Origin: Gammaproteobacteria bacterium
GTDB lineage: Bacteria > Pseudomonadota > Gammaproteobacteria > Immundisolibacterales > Immundisolibacteraceae
Direction: 5' to 3'
NCBI GenBank assembly: GCA_003526065.1
Contig: DQBD01000258.1
Coordinates: forward strand, 3,293-12,769
Length of the DNA stretch: 9,477 nt
Numbering within the stretch: position 1 is the stretch's first letter; the number at the start of each line of letters is the position of its first letter. Position numbers and translations under genes: made by a program. The notes beneath the pieces were generated by a model. That model worked only from the letters and a program-made list of their open reading frames with translations, had not been told where the DNA came from and did not search any database. This document shows, piece by piece, positions 1-7,080 of this stretch.

Positions 1-799
1 GCAGGATGTTGCCGACCTCGGCCCCGCGCCAGCCGTAGATGGACTGGTCGTCGTCACCCACCACGAACAGCTGGCCCTGCGGACCCGCCAGCTGGCGCAG
101 CCAGCGGTATTGCAGGGCGTTGGTATCCTGAAACTCATCGACCAGTAGATGACCGAAACGCTGGCGATAGTGGGCCAGCAGCGCGGGATTGCGCTGCAGC
201 AACTCGAAACTGCGCAGCAACAGCTCGGCGAAATCGAGCAGTCCCGCACGCTCGCACGCTTCTTCATAGGCCAGATAGATACGCTGCATCTGGGCATGGG
301 CCGGGTCGTTCCCGGCGTCGACATCGCGCGCACGCAGGCCGATTTCCTTCTGCGCGTTGATGAAGGCCTGGCATTGCCGCGGCGGCCAGCGCGTCTCGTC
401 GAGTTCCAGATTGCGCAGCACGCGCTTGACCAGGCGGCGTTGGTCGTCGCTGTCGAGGATCTGGAAGCCGTCGGGCAGTCCCGCCTCGCGTGCGTGCTGG
501 CGCAACAGACGGTGCGAAAGCCCGTGAAAGGTGCCGATCCAGAGTGTGCCGGCCGGCAGGTTCACCCAGCGCTGCAGGCGCGCGCGCATCTCGCCGGCGG
601 CCTTGTTGGTGAAGGTCACGGCCAGAATGCCGTAGGGCGAGACGCCTTCCACGGTCATCAGCCAGGCCGCGCGATGCACCAGGACCCGGGTTTTGCCGCT
701 GCCGGCACCGGCCAGTACCAGGACCGGCCCAGGCGGGGCGCAGACCGCCTCGCGTTGCGGGCGGTTCAATTCGTCAAGCAGAGCGGTTACGTCGGTCAT
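1..799 (-). CDS. uvrD: DNA helicase II UvrD, N-terminal part (cut by window edge)
   Basis: The first 266 codons of an SF1A 3'-5' DNA helicase, read on the minus strand; the rest lies beyond base 1. UvrD unwinds DNA in nucleotide excision repair and methyl-directed mismatch repair and removes proteins such as RecA from DNA. Visible motifs in order: Q-motif region with Q15, Walker A AGAGSGKT at 30-37 with K36, motif Ia TFTNKAA at 62-68, the WIGTFHGLSHRLL block, motif II LLVDEFQDTN with D221-E222, and motif III GDDDQSIYGWRGAE at 248-261. The N-terminus (TALLDELNRPQREAV) and the WPPRQ and LLDFAELLLRS blocks match UvrD better than Rep or PcrA. The start at 799 is well supported because an in-frame TAA lies only 9 bases upstream (809-811), and V4 is the only near alternative. 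No convincing Shine-Dalgarno sequence precedes it. It is divergent from the lipoprotein-tamA-tamB unit. Confidence 0.95.
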   Translation of the reverse strand, partial: MTDVTALLDELNRPQREAVCAPPGPVLVLAGAGSGKTRVLVHRAAWLMTVEGVSPYGILAVTFTNKAAGEMRARLQRWVNLPAGTLWIGTFHGLSHRLLRQHAREAGLPDGFQILDSDDQRRLVKRVLRNLELDETRWPPRQCQAFINAQKEIGLRARDVDAGNDPAHAQMQRIYLAYEEACERAGLLDFAELLLRSFELLQRNPALLAHYRQRFGHLLVDEFQDTNALQYRWLRQLAGPQGQLFVVGDDDQSIYGWRGAEVGNIL

Positions 800-805
800 C
801 GCGGC

Positions 806-811
806 ATTTTA
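806..811 (-). promoter_or_regulatory. Candidate -10 element for uvrD
   Basis: On the minus strand this reads TAAAAT, a 5/6 match to the sigma-70 -10 consensus. Seven bases downstream of its last base is position 799, the A of the uvrD ATG, so transcription from it would give a leaderless or nearly leaderless mRNA. I find no good -35 hexamer at 16-18 bp spacing, so this rests on one hexamer in an otherwise GC-rich region. No LexA-type CTG-N10-CAG box is visible between 800 and 961. Confidence 0.3.
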
Positions 812-927
812 ACCCAGCTGACCGAGGCGACGCCGATGCCGGTCGATGATGCGTCACGCTGGCCACTTGAGGGCAGGAGACCGCCGGATCCGCCCCGACC
901 GGACAGGATTTCGGCCCGGCCTCGGGT

Positions 928-933
928 TATAGT
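928..933 (+). promoter_or_regulatory. Candidate -10 element for the lipoprotein-tamA-tamB unit
   Basis: TATAGT, a 5/6 match to the sigma-70 -10 consensus, stands out in GC-rich surroundings. A start about 7 bases downstream would leave a 5' leader of roughly 20 bases containing the Shine-Dalgarno sequence of the lipoprotein gene. No clear -35 hexamer is visible at 16-18 bp upstream. It could drive all three downstream genes because no other promoter-sized gap exists before tamB. Confidence 0.35.
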
Positions 934-961
934 GCTGGAAAACCCGCGGGAGACCCCTCAG

Positions 962-1528
962 ATGCTGAAACGTTGCCTTATCCTTCTCTGCTTGTTGGCC
1001 CTGACGGCTTGCGCGACCGACCCGTTCGCCAAATCGCCCGCAGCGGGGAGTGGCGCGCTGGCGGGCCAACTGACCGGCGACGCCACCCGGCCGTATGCCG
1101 TGTTGATTCTGCCGGCTGAGCAAGGATTCGCCATGGCGTGGACCAGTGCCAAGGCCTATCCGGATGAGGACGGCGATTTCCTGCTTCCCGATCTGGCGCC
1201 GGGCCAGTACGTGCTGGCGGGCTTCAGTGACGGTCAGCGACCGTATTGGTTCAACCGCAAGACGGGGGCGGCACGCTGCGTCACCGTGCGCGCCGGTGAG
1301 GTGGCCTTCCTTGGTAGTTATCGTCTGATCGAAGGCAAGAGCCCCGAAATCACCGAGCGTTTCTATGGTCTGGAGTGGACCGAAGATCGCAGCGCTGCGG
1401 ATGTCCTGGGCCGGCTGCGGACCAAGACGGGCGATCCGGCGTGGGCGGCCATGATCGGCAAGACCCTGTCGGCGCTGCCGGATCCCGCGCCTTCGCGTCC
1501 GACGCCGGACTGTTCGCAGGCACGATAG
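962..1528 (+). CDS. Small lipoprotein encoded just upstream of tamA, function unknown
   Basis: A 188-residue protein that I do not recognise by name. It begins with a lipoprotein signal: M-L-K-R, a hydrophobic stretch, then lipobox L14-T15-A16-C17. Alanine follows the cysteine rather than aspartate, which by the usual rule predicts sorting to the outer membrane. The mature part is strand-rich; the segment around 70-85 (DGDFLLPDLAPGQYVL) resembles the end of a carboxypeptidase-regulatory-like or transthyretin-like beta-sandwich, where extracytoplasmic proteins often carry D-G-x-F-x-hydrophobic-x-x-L-x-P-G-x-Y. Two further cysteines, C106 and C184, could pair. The ATG at 962 is chosen because GGGAG (948-952) precedes it by 9 bases and the signal peptide begins there. 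The open frame continues upstream to 149, but that part is antisense to uvrD and not real. tamA begins 27 bases after its stop, implying co-transcription. A TAM accessory role is inference from position; it could be an unrelated envelope lipoprotein. Confidence 0.88.
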   Translation: MLKRCLILLCLLALTACATDPFAKSPAAGSGALAGQLTGDATRPYAVLILPAEQGFAMAWTSAKAYPDEDGDFLLPDLAPGQYVLAGFSDGQRPYWFNRKTGAARCVTVRAGEVAFLGSYRLIEGKSPEITERFYGLEWTEDRSAADVLGRLRTKTGDPAWAAMIGKTLSALPDPAPSRPTPDCSQAR

Positions 1529-1547
1529 TCCGGCTCGTCAGCTCCGC

Positions 1548-1551
1548 GAGG
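1548..1551 (+). promoter_or_regulatory. tamA ribosome binding site with two tandem start codons
   Basis: GAGG lies 4 bases before the ATG at 1556 and 7 bases before an adjoining in-frame GTG at 1559. The normal 5-9 base spacing favours the GTG, while codon preference favours the ATG. Either start gives the same signal peptide less one residue, so the mature protein is not affected. Confidence 0.5.
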
Positions 1552-1555
1552 TTCG

Positions 1556-3298
1556 ATGGTGTTCTCCAGGCCCTGGCGCGCACTCGCCACCGGCTTAGCG
1601 TTCCTGCTGGTATCGATGTCGCCTGCGCGGGCCGTCGAACTCGTGGTCGAGGTCGATGGCCTCTCCGGAGATCTCGAGAAGAACGTCCGGGCCACCTTGG
1701 GCATCTTGCAGGAAAATGCCGAGCGGATGTCGGAATCTCGGCTGCGCCGGCTGCATCTGCAGGCCGAGGCGGACATCGAACAGGCGCTGCGGCCGTTCGG
1801 CTATTACACGCCCAGAATCGACAGTGCGTTGACACCACGTCAAGCCGGCTGGCTGGCGCGCTACCGGATCGATCCCGGCGAGCCGGTTCGGATAGCCGAT
1901 GTGGCCGTGCGGCTGGCTGGCGCGGGGCAGAATGATCCGGCGCTGCGCAAGGTAGCCGAATCCTTTCCGCTCAAATCGGGGGACGTGGCGGATCATCGCC
2001 GCTACGAAGAGGGGAAAACCCGGCTGCGCCGTCGTGCGCTGTCGAACGGCTATCTGGATGCCGACTTCGATCCTGCCGAGCTGCGCATCGACCCCGCTGC
2101 CGGCCAGGCGGAGATCTTGCTGACGCTCAATACGGGCCAGCGCTACCGCTTTGGGCCGGTGAGTCTGGAACAGGATATCCTGCGGCCCCAGTTCCTCACT
2201 CGGTTCATCCCCTTCGCGCCCGGGGATGACTACGAGATCCGCAAGCTGCTTGATCTTCAATATGTTCTGGATGACACCGAGTATTTCTCGCGCGTCGAGG
2301 TCATTCCGCATCCGGAGCAGGCGGTGGATGGGGCCGTCCCGATCGAAGTCGCGCTCGATCCGAACAAGCGCCACAAGTACACCTTTGGCATCGGCTACGG
2401 CACGGACACTGGGCCGCGCGGGACCCTGGGGTGGGACAATCGGCGCGTCAATTCCTTGGGGCATCGTTGGCGCAGCCAGCTGAAACTGGCTCAGGTCGAT
2501 GCCAGTGCCCAGTTCAGCTATCTCATTCCGATCGACAATCCGGCCACCGATTCGCTGGATCTCAACGGCGGTTTGCGGGAAACCAACGTCGAGGACCGAA
2601 CCAGCCGGATCACCAGCATCGGCGTGGCCCGCACCGACCGCGACGCACCGTGGATGCGCATCCTGCGCATCAATCTCGAACACGAGCGTTTTCAGCTCGA
2701 TGGCTCGGATGAAGAAGAGACGATCCTGTCACTGCTGCCGGGCGCCAACTGGACCTACACCCGTGCCGACGATCCGCTTTACCCCCGCGACGGCTTGCGC
2801 TGGAGTGTCGATTTTCTCGCGGGGGTGTCCCCGGATGCGACACCCTACGGCCAGGCGTTGATGGAGACTCGCTGGGTGCACCCGGCCGGAAGCCGGGGGC
2901 GCTGGATCCTGCGCCAGCAAAGCGGTGCGACCGTGGCCGATACCTTGTCGGATGTCCCGTTGTCCAAGCGCTTTTTCGCCGGCGGCGATAACAGCGTGCG
3001 CGGCTACGACTACCAGGAGCTGGGCTCGCGCAACGAAGCGGGGCTGGTCCAGGGTGGGCGTTACCTGGTCACGGCCAGCGCGGAATTCGAGCAGTTGCTG
3101 TGGCGGCAGTGGGGCGCCGCGGTCTTCGTGGATGCCGGCAACGCATTCGATGATACCGAGATGGATCTGAAAACAGCGGCGGGATTGGGTTTGCGTTGGC
3201 GCAGTCCGGTCGGACCGTTGAAACTGGATGTCGCCCAGCCGCTGGATGAGCCGGATGCCGGGTGGCGGCTTCACCTGAGTCTGGGATCGGAGCTATGA
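1556..3298 (+). CDS. tamA: TamA, outer-membrane subunit of the translocation and assembly module
   Basis: An Omp85/BamA-superfamily protein of 580 residues, almost the length of E. coli TamA (577). It sits in the outer membrane and, with TamB, aids assembly of some outer-membrane proteins and autotransporters. Residues 1-26 form a Sec signal peptide ending A-R-A before V27. Three POTRA domains follow at about 27-101, 102-194 and 195-268, then a 16-strand barrel from about 270 to the end. The family's loop-6 motif is V481-R-G-Y484, preceded by RFFAGGDNS. The last strand ends LSLGSEL, similar to the C-terminus of E. coli TamA, rather than in the terminal phenylalanine of many barrels. An in-frame stop (the lipoprotein TAG, 1526-1528) lies just upstream. 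A GTG at 1559 is an equally good start. Its stop codon overlaps the tamB start, so translation of the pair is probably coupled. Other Omp85 proteins (BamA, TPS transporters) are excluded by three POTRAs, length and the tamB neighbour. Confidence 0.96.
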   Translation: MVFSRPWRALATGLAFLLVSMSPARAVELVVEVDGLSGDLEKNVRATLGILQENAERMSESRLRRLHLQAEADIEQALRPFGYYTPRIDSALTPRQAGWLARYRIDPGEPVRIADVAVRLAGAGQNDPALRKVAESFPLKSGDVADHRRYEEGKTRLRRRALSNGYLDADFDPAELRIDPAAGQAEILLTLNTGQRYRFGPVSLEQDILRPQFLTRFIPFAPGDDYEIRKLLDLQYVLDDTEYFSRVEVIPHPEQAVDGAVPIEVALDPNKRHKYTFGIGYGTDTGPRGTLGWDNRRVNSLGHRWRSQLKLAQVDASAQFSYLIPIDNPATDSLDLNGGLRETNVEDRTSRITSIGVARTDRDAPWMRILRINLEHERFQLDGSDEEETILSLLPGANWTYTRADDPLYPRDGLRWSVDFLAGVSPDATPYGQALMETRWVHPAGSRGRWILRQQSGATVADTLSDVPLSKRFFAGGDNSVRGYDYQELGSRNEAGLVQGGRYLVTASAEFEQLLWRQWGAAVFVDAGNAFDDTEMDLKTAAGLGLRWRSPVGPLKLDVAQPLDEPDAGWRLHLSLGSEL

Positions 3299-6200
3299 GG
3301 TGGGCATGGCGCATTGCAGCAGCTGTGCTTGCCGGGCTGCTGTTCGGACTGGTCGCGCTGCTTTTGGCACTGTGGGGGCTGCCTAACGGCCCTGACCGTC
3401 TGGCTCGATGGCTGCAACCCCATTCTCCGATCGCTTTTGATTACGTGCGCTTCGAGGGTCCTCTGCGAGGGCCATGGCGCATCGAGCAGCTCACCGTTCG
3501 AAGCGATCGCTGGGACCTGGCGGCTGAACAGATCGAGCTGGCCTGGCATCCGGCAGCGCTGCTGCGGGGCACGCTGCATGTGGAACGGCTGGCCGTGCAG
3601 CAGATGCGCTTTCGCAACGAACCGCCCGCCGAACCGGAACCGCCACGCGAGGCGACACTTCCGGCGCCTTTGCGTTTGCCGCTGGCCGTGCATTTGGACC
3701 AGTTCCAACTCGATGACGGGTGTTACCAGGCGGGCGACGCCGAACCCGAATGCGTCGACGGCCAGATCACGAATCTGCGTCTGGACGGCAGTGCGTGGGC
3801 GGTTGATGCGTTGGCACTGGCGCATCCGCGGCTGCAGCTGAGCGGTCGCGGGAACGGCGAGGCCGCTGGCCGCTGGCCGTTTTCGGCGCGCTTGCGCGCT
3901 GAAACCGAGATCCCGGACTGGCCGCTTTGGACCGGCGAGTTCGCGTTGGACGGAGATCTGATCGAATTCGGTGTAGCGCACGCCGCGGCACCGCCTTACG
4001 CCTATCAGCTCGCTGTACGGGTGAGTGAGCCCTTGGGAGCGCTGCGCTGGCAAGCCGAGTGGATGACGGAGGCGCTGCGTCCCCATGCGTTCCGCACCGA
4101 TGTGCCGGAGGCAGTCGTGCTGAGCGGAACCATTCAGGCAAACGGCACGGCGCAGGCCGCGGATGTCGAGGCGGCACTGCATGCCGATGGCGCGCCGGAG
4201 GGACCGTGGGATGCCCGACTCACCGGCATGGTGGATGCCGGTTCGGGACGCATCGACCGTCTGACGCTGGATGCGCCCATCGGTCGGGTCCGGGGGCAGG
4301 GGCAGTATGTGTTCAGTGGCGCCGACACCGACGTGCTGCAGGCCGATTTGTCCTGGGAGGCGCTGCGCTGGCCCGGCACCGCGCTGGACAGTCCGGAAGG
4401 CAAGCTTTCGATCAGCGGCCAGCCGACACGCTATGACCTGAGCCTGCAAGCGCGCCTGGCGGGCGCTTGGGCCGGTGGCGGCCAGGCCAGCATCGCCCTG
4501 GCAGGCGAGGGGAATCGGCAGGCGTTTGAGTTCAGCCGGATCGAGGCGCGCAATCTGCTCAAGGGTCGACTGGACGGACGCGGCCAGGTCGCGTGGGCGC
4601 CGGAGCTGACCTGGGATCTCGCCCTGCGTGGGCAGGGATTCGATCCGGGTGCGCTCGACGCGCGCTGGCCTGGACGACTGGCGTTCGATGCTTCCACCCG
4701 TGGCCAGCGCGACGACGCAGGGCTGGCCGCTGAGCTGCAGGTCGACACGGTGCAGGGGCGATTGCGGGGACGCGCGGTTCAGGGTCGGCTGGCGCTGCAG
4801 GGTGCGGGATCCGAATGGACACTGGAACAATTGGATGTCCGCTCGGGTGAGGCGCGGATGCGCGCCACCGGCCGATGGGGGCCGCAGATCGCGATGCAGG
4901 CTCGTTTGCGGGTACCGGATCTTGCCGATCTGTGGCCGGGTGCAAGTGGACGTGCCGAACTCGATGCGCGTGCCGACGGGCCTCAGGACGATCCGCAGGT
5001 GGAGCTCGAGGCTTCCGCGCGTGAGGTTCGGATGGAATCGCTGCGGGTGAGCGTCCTGGATCTGTCCGGCAGCTGGGGCGGGAAAAATGAACCGCTCCAG
5101 GCTGATGCGTCGATCCGTCAACTGGAGGTGGGATCGAACACAGTGGATTCGATCACGCTTGACCTGCGCGGGCGACCGGCTGACCACCGCTTGTCGTTCA
5201 CCGTCGATCGGCGTGACCTTGCGCTGCAGTTGGCGTCGGCCGGCGGTTGGACGCAGGAGCGCTGGGTGGGGCGGCTGACGGCGTTGTCGCTTCGCCCCCC
5301 GGCCGGTGCGCCGTGGCAACTGGATCGGCCGGCGCCGTTGCAGCTGAGTATGCGGGACGCCGCCCTCGAGGGTCTTTGTCTGCGCGCATCAAGCCAGTCG
5401 CTGTGTGCCGATGGTCGGTGGAGCGGTGCCGGGTGGCAGGCGCAGCTGCGTCTGGCCGATCTGGATCTCGCGCCGTGGCGGGTCCTTGTGGGGAATGAAT
5501 GGACGCTTGCGGGAACGATTGGCGCGACGGTGGATGCCCGGGGTGATGCGGAGCGCCTTGCAGGGACGCTGAGCGCGCGCGCGGACGGCGTGGTGGTGGA
5601 ACGGCGCAGTCCCATCGCTTCATTGCCACCCGAACGGCTGCTGACCATACCCGAGCTGCGTTTGTCGGGTGAAGCAACAGATGATGGGCTCACCGCCGGG
5701 TTGAGTGGCGTGCCGGGCAAGAAGGGTCGGCTGGAAGCGCAGTTGGCGATGCCGGGCTACACCGGGCGCTGGCGGGAGCTCAGCCGTCTGCCGGTCGAGG
5801 GTCGCATGGTGCTGGAAACCGACGAGCTTGCGGCGCTGACTCTCCTGAGCCCCCACCTCGACCAACCCCAGGGGCGTTTCTCGGCCGATCTGGCCTGGCG
5901 CGGTCCGTGGCAAGCGCCAGTCTTTTCCGGCGGTGCACGTTTGGCCGGCGGGTCGGTCGACGTACCGGTCGCCGGTCTGCAGCTGCGCGACATCGCGCTG
6001 GAGGCGAGTCCGACCGCCGGGGATCAACTCCAGTTTGCCGGGCAACTCACATCCGGCGGCGGCGATCTGTCGCTGCAGGGGCAGCTGAAGCTGCAGGCGG
6101 GTCAACCGCAATTGCTGGCGCAGCTGAAGGGCCGCGATGTTCGGGTGGCCAATACGGCCGAAGCGGAGGTGTGGGTCTCTCCGGACATTCAGGTGGGCTA

Positions 6201-7044
6201 CGCGCCGGCCGGCCTGTCTGTGCAGGGGCAGCTCACCGTGCCGCAGGCCCTGCTCAAGCCCAAGGAATTGGAGGGAACCGTTCGTCCCAGCAGCGATGAG
6301 ATCATCGTCGGAGCAGCGGCCGAACCGGAACCGGAAACCCTGGCCTGGAATCTGGATCTACGCCTGATCCTGGGCGATCGGGTGCGATTCGAAGGATTCG
6401 GCCTCAAGACCGATATCACCGGTCAGTTGGGCTTGCGTGAAGGCCCAGGGACCCTGCCGGTGGCCAGCGGTGAGCTGGTGCTTGATGGGCGCTATCGAGC
6501 CTATGGTCAGGATCTCACGATCGAGCGGGGGCGGATTCTCTATACCGGCGTGCCGCTGGACAGCCCGGGGCTCGACTTGCGGGCCAGCCGCGAATTCCAG
6601 GAACAGACCGTCGGCGTCGAAGTGCGAGGCCTACTTCAGCAGCCTGACGTGAAGGTATTCTCGGCGCCGCTGCTACCCCAATCCGACGCCCTGGCCTACC
6701 TCGTGCTCGGGCGGCCGTTGAATCAGGCCAGCAGCGATGACAGCGCCGCCATGAATCGGGCGGCCGCTGCCTTGGGTCTGGCGGGGGGGGAGCTGCTCGC
6801 CCAGCGTATCGGTGGTCGTCTGGGTGTACAGGATGTCGAGATTCGCAATTCGGGCGACGTGGCAACCAGTGAGTTGAGTTTCGGGCGCTATCTCACGCCC
6901 AGGCTGTATATCAGCTACGGCGTGGGCGTCTTCAATGCCGTGAGTACCCTGCGCACCCGCTACGAACTCAGCCGACGCTGGACATTGCGAACCGAAAGCG
7001 GCGTTCAGTCCAGTATCGACGCGATCTATACCCTGGAACGGTGA
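3295..7044 (+). CDS. tamB: TamB, inner-membrane-anchored periplasm-spanning subunit of the TAM
   Basis: A 1249-residue AsmA-like/TamB protein, close to the 1259 of E. coli TamB. It is anchored in the inner membrane by one helix (about residues 5-29) and spans the periplasm as a long beta-taco groove that reaches TamA. The family is implicated in anterograde phospholipid transport, partly redundantly with YhdP and YdbH. After a proline/glutamate-rich stretch near residues 110-122, the protein is almost wholly short amphipathic strands. The C-terminal TamB domain (DUF490) covers roughly the last 350 residues and includes the conserved LGRPL at 1138-1142 and an ending of IDAIYTLER. The ATG at 3295 overlaps the tamA TGA (ATGA); an in-frame ATG at 3262 lies inside tamA and lacks the membrane-helix context, so it is rejected. 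GGGA at 3283-3286 is a plausible ribosome site. Oddities: a run of eight G at 6783-6790, and two close cysteine pairs, C143/C153 and C695/C704. Confidence 0.96.
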   Translation: MRWAWRIAAAVLAGLLFGLVALLLALWGLPNGPDRLARWLQPHSPIAFDYVRFEGPLRGPWRIEQLTVRSDRWDLAAEQIELAWHPAALLRGTLHVERLAVQQMRFRNEPPAEPEPPREATLPAPLRLPLAVHLDQFQLDDGCYQAGDAEPECVDGQITNLRLDGSAWAVDALALAHPRLQLSGRGNGEAAGRWPFSARLRAETEIPDWPLWTGEFALDGDLIEFGVAHAAAPPYAYQLAVRVSEPLGALRWQAEWMTEALRPHAFRTDVPEAVVLSGTIQANGTAQAADVEAALHADGAPEGPWDARLTGMVDAGSGRIDRLTLDAPIGRVRGQGQYVFSGADTDVLQADLSWEALRWPGTALDSPEGKLSISGQPTRYDLSLQARLAGAWAGGGQASIALAGEGNRQAFEFSRIEARNLLKGRLDGRGQVAWAPELTWDLALRGQGFDPGALDARWPGRLAFDASTRGQRDDAGLAAELQVDTVQGRLRGRAVQGRLALQGAGSEWTLEQLDVRSGEARMRATGRWGPQIAMQARLRVPDLADLWPGASGRAELDARADGPQDDPQVELEASAREVRMESLRVSVLDLSGSWGGKNEPLQADASIRQLEVGSNTVDSITLDLRGRPADHRLSFTVDRRDLALQLASAGGWTQERWVGRLTALSLRPPAGAPWQLDRPAPLQLSMRDAALEGLCLRASSQSLCADGRWSGAGWQAQLRLADLDLAPWRVLVGNEWTLAGTIGATVDARGDAERLAGTLSARADGVVVERRSPIASLPPERLLTIPELRLSGEATDDGLTAGLSGVPGKKGRLEAQLAMPGYTGRWRELSRLPVEGRMVLETDELAALTLLSPHLDQPQGRFSADLAWRGPWQAPVFSGGARLAGGSVDVPVAGLQLRDIALEASPTAGDQLQFAGQLTSGGGDLSLQGQLKLQAGQPQLLAQLKGRDVRVANTAEAEVWVSPDIQVGYAPAGLSVQGQLTVPQALLKPKELEGTVRPSSDEIIVGAAAEPEPETLAWNLDLRLILGDRVRFEGFGLKTDITGQLGLREGPGTLPVASGELVLDGRYRAYGQDLTIERGRILYTGVPLDSPGLDLRASREFQEQTVGVEVRGLLQQPDVKVFSAPLLPQSDALAYLVLGRPLNQASSDDSAAMNRAAAALGLAGGELLAQRIGGRLGVQDVEIRNSGDVATSELSFGRYLTPRLYISYGVGVFNAVSTLRTRYELSRRWTLRTESGVQSSIDAIYTLER
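6783..6790 (+). repeat. Eight-base G homopolymer inside tamB
   Basis: GGGGGGGG encodes G1164-G1165 plus parts of the flanking codons in the conserved TamB C-terminal domain. The frame is intact at eight G. Loss of one G would bring a TGA at 6875-6877 into frame and gain of one a TGA at 6870-6872, removing the native C-terminus from about residue 1166 on. It could be a slippage site or a chance run in GC-rich DNA. Confidence 0.9.
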
Positions 7045-7046
7045 AC

Positions 7047-7080
7047 GCACCGCCCGTCAACCGGGCCTCGCACGCGGTGC
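7047..7080. terminator. Candidate bidirectional terminator between convergent tamB and dauA
   Basis: The 36-base gap between the two convergent stop codons is almost filled by inverted repeats. An outer pair, GCACCGC (7047-7053) and GCGGTGC (7074-7080), encloses an inner stem GCCCG (7052-7056) with CGGGC (7062-7066) around the loop TCAAC. The two share bases 7052-7053, so they cannot both form in full. Neither side has a U-tract, so intrinsic termination would be weak or need Rho. The position between convergent genes is the main support. Confidence 0.4.

Larger units (their letters stand above)
800..961. other. Divergent intergenic region between uvrD and the lipoprotein gene
   Basis: This 162-base gap separates two divergent starts. 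It holds the candidate uvrD -10 (806-811, minus), the candidate lipoprotein -10 (928-933, plus), an 8-bp palindrome CGGATCCG at 885-892, and the lipoprotein Shine-Dalgarno GGGAG at 948-952. I see no coding potential, tRNA or riboswitch-like structure in it. Confidence 0.7.

Noticed and set aside
876..955. Two copies of GGAGACC (876-882 and 949-955)
   Set aside because: Seven bases only, and the second copy coincides with the lipoprotein Shine-Dalgarno region; chance is the simplest explanation.
149..961. A long plus-strand open frame that runs into the lipoprotein gene and would give a 459-residue protein
   Set aside because: The first 271 codons are mostly antisense to the clearly real uvrD. 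The lipoprotein signal peptide and a Shine-Dalgarno site mark the true start at 962.
800..961. A LexA (SOS) box expected for uvrD by analogy with E. coli
   Set aside because: I looked for CTG-N10-CAG in this gap and found none; the near match CTGCCC...CAG has the wrong spacing.
1595..2683. A 362-codon open frame on the minus strand across tamA
   Set aside because: It is antisense to a full-length, well-conserved tamA, with no recognisable motif and no ribosome site noted.
3271..5319. A 682-codon open frame on the minus strand across tamB
   Set aside because: It is a shadow of tamB in GC-rich DNA. The translation is rich in Arg, Gln and Pro, has no recognisable domain, and starts and stops arbitrarily within a well-matched gene.
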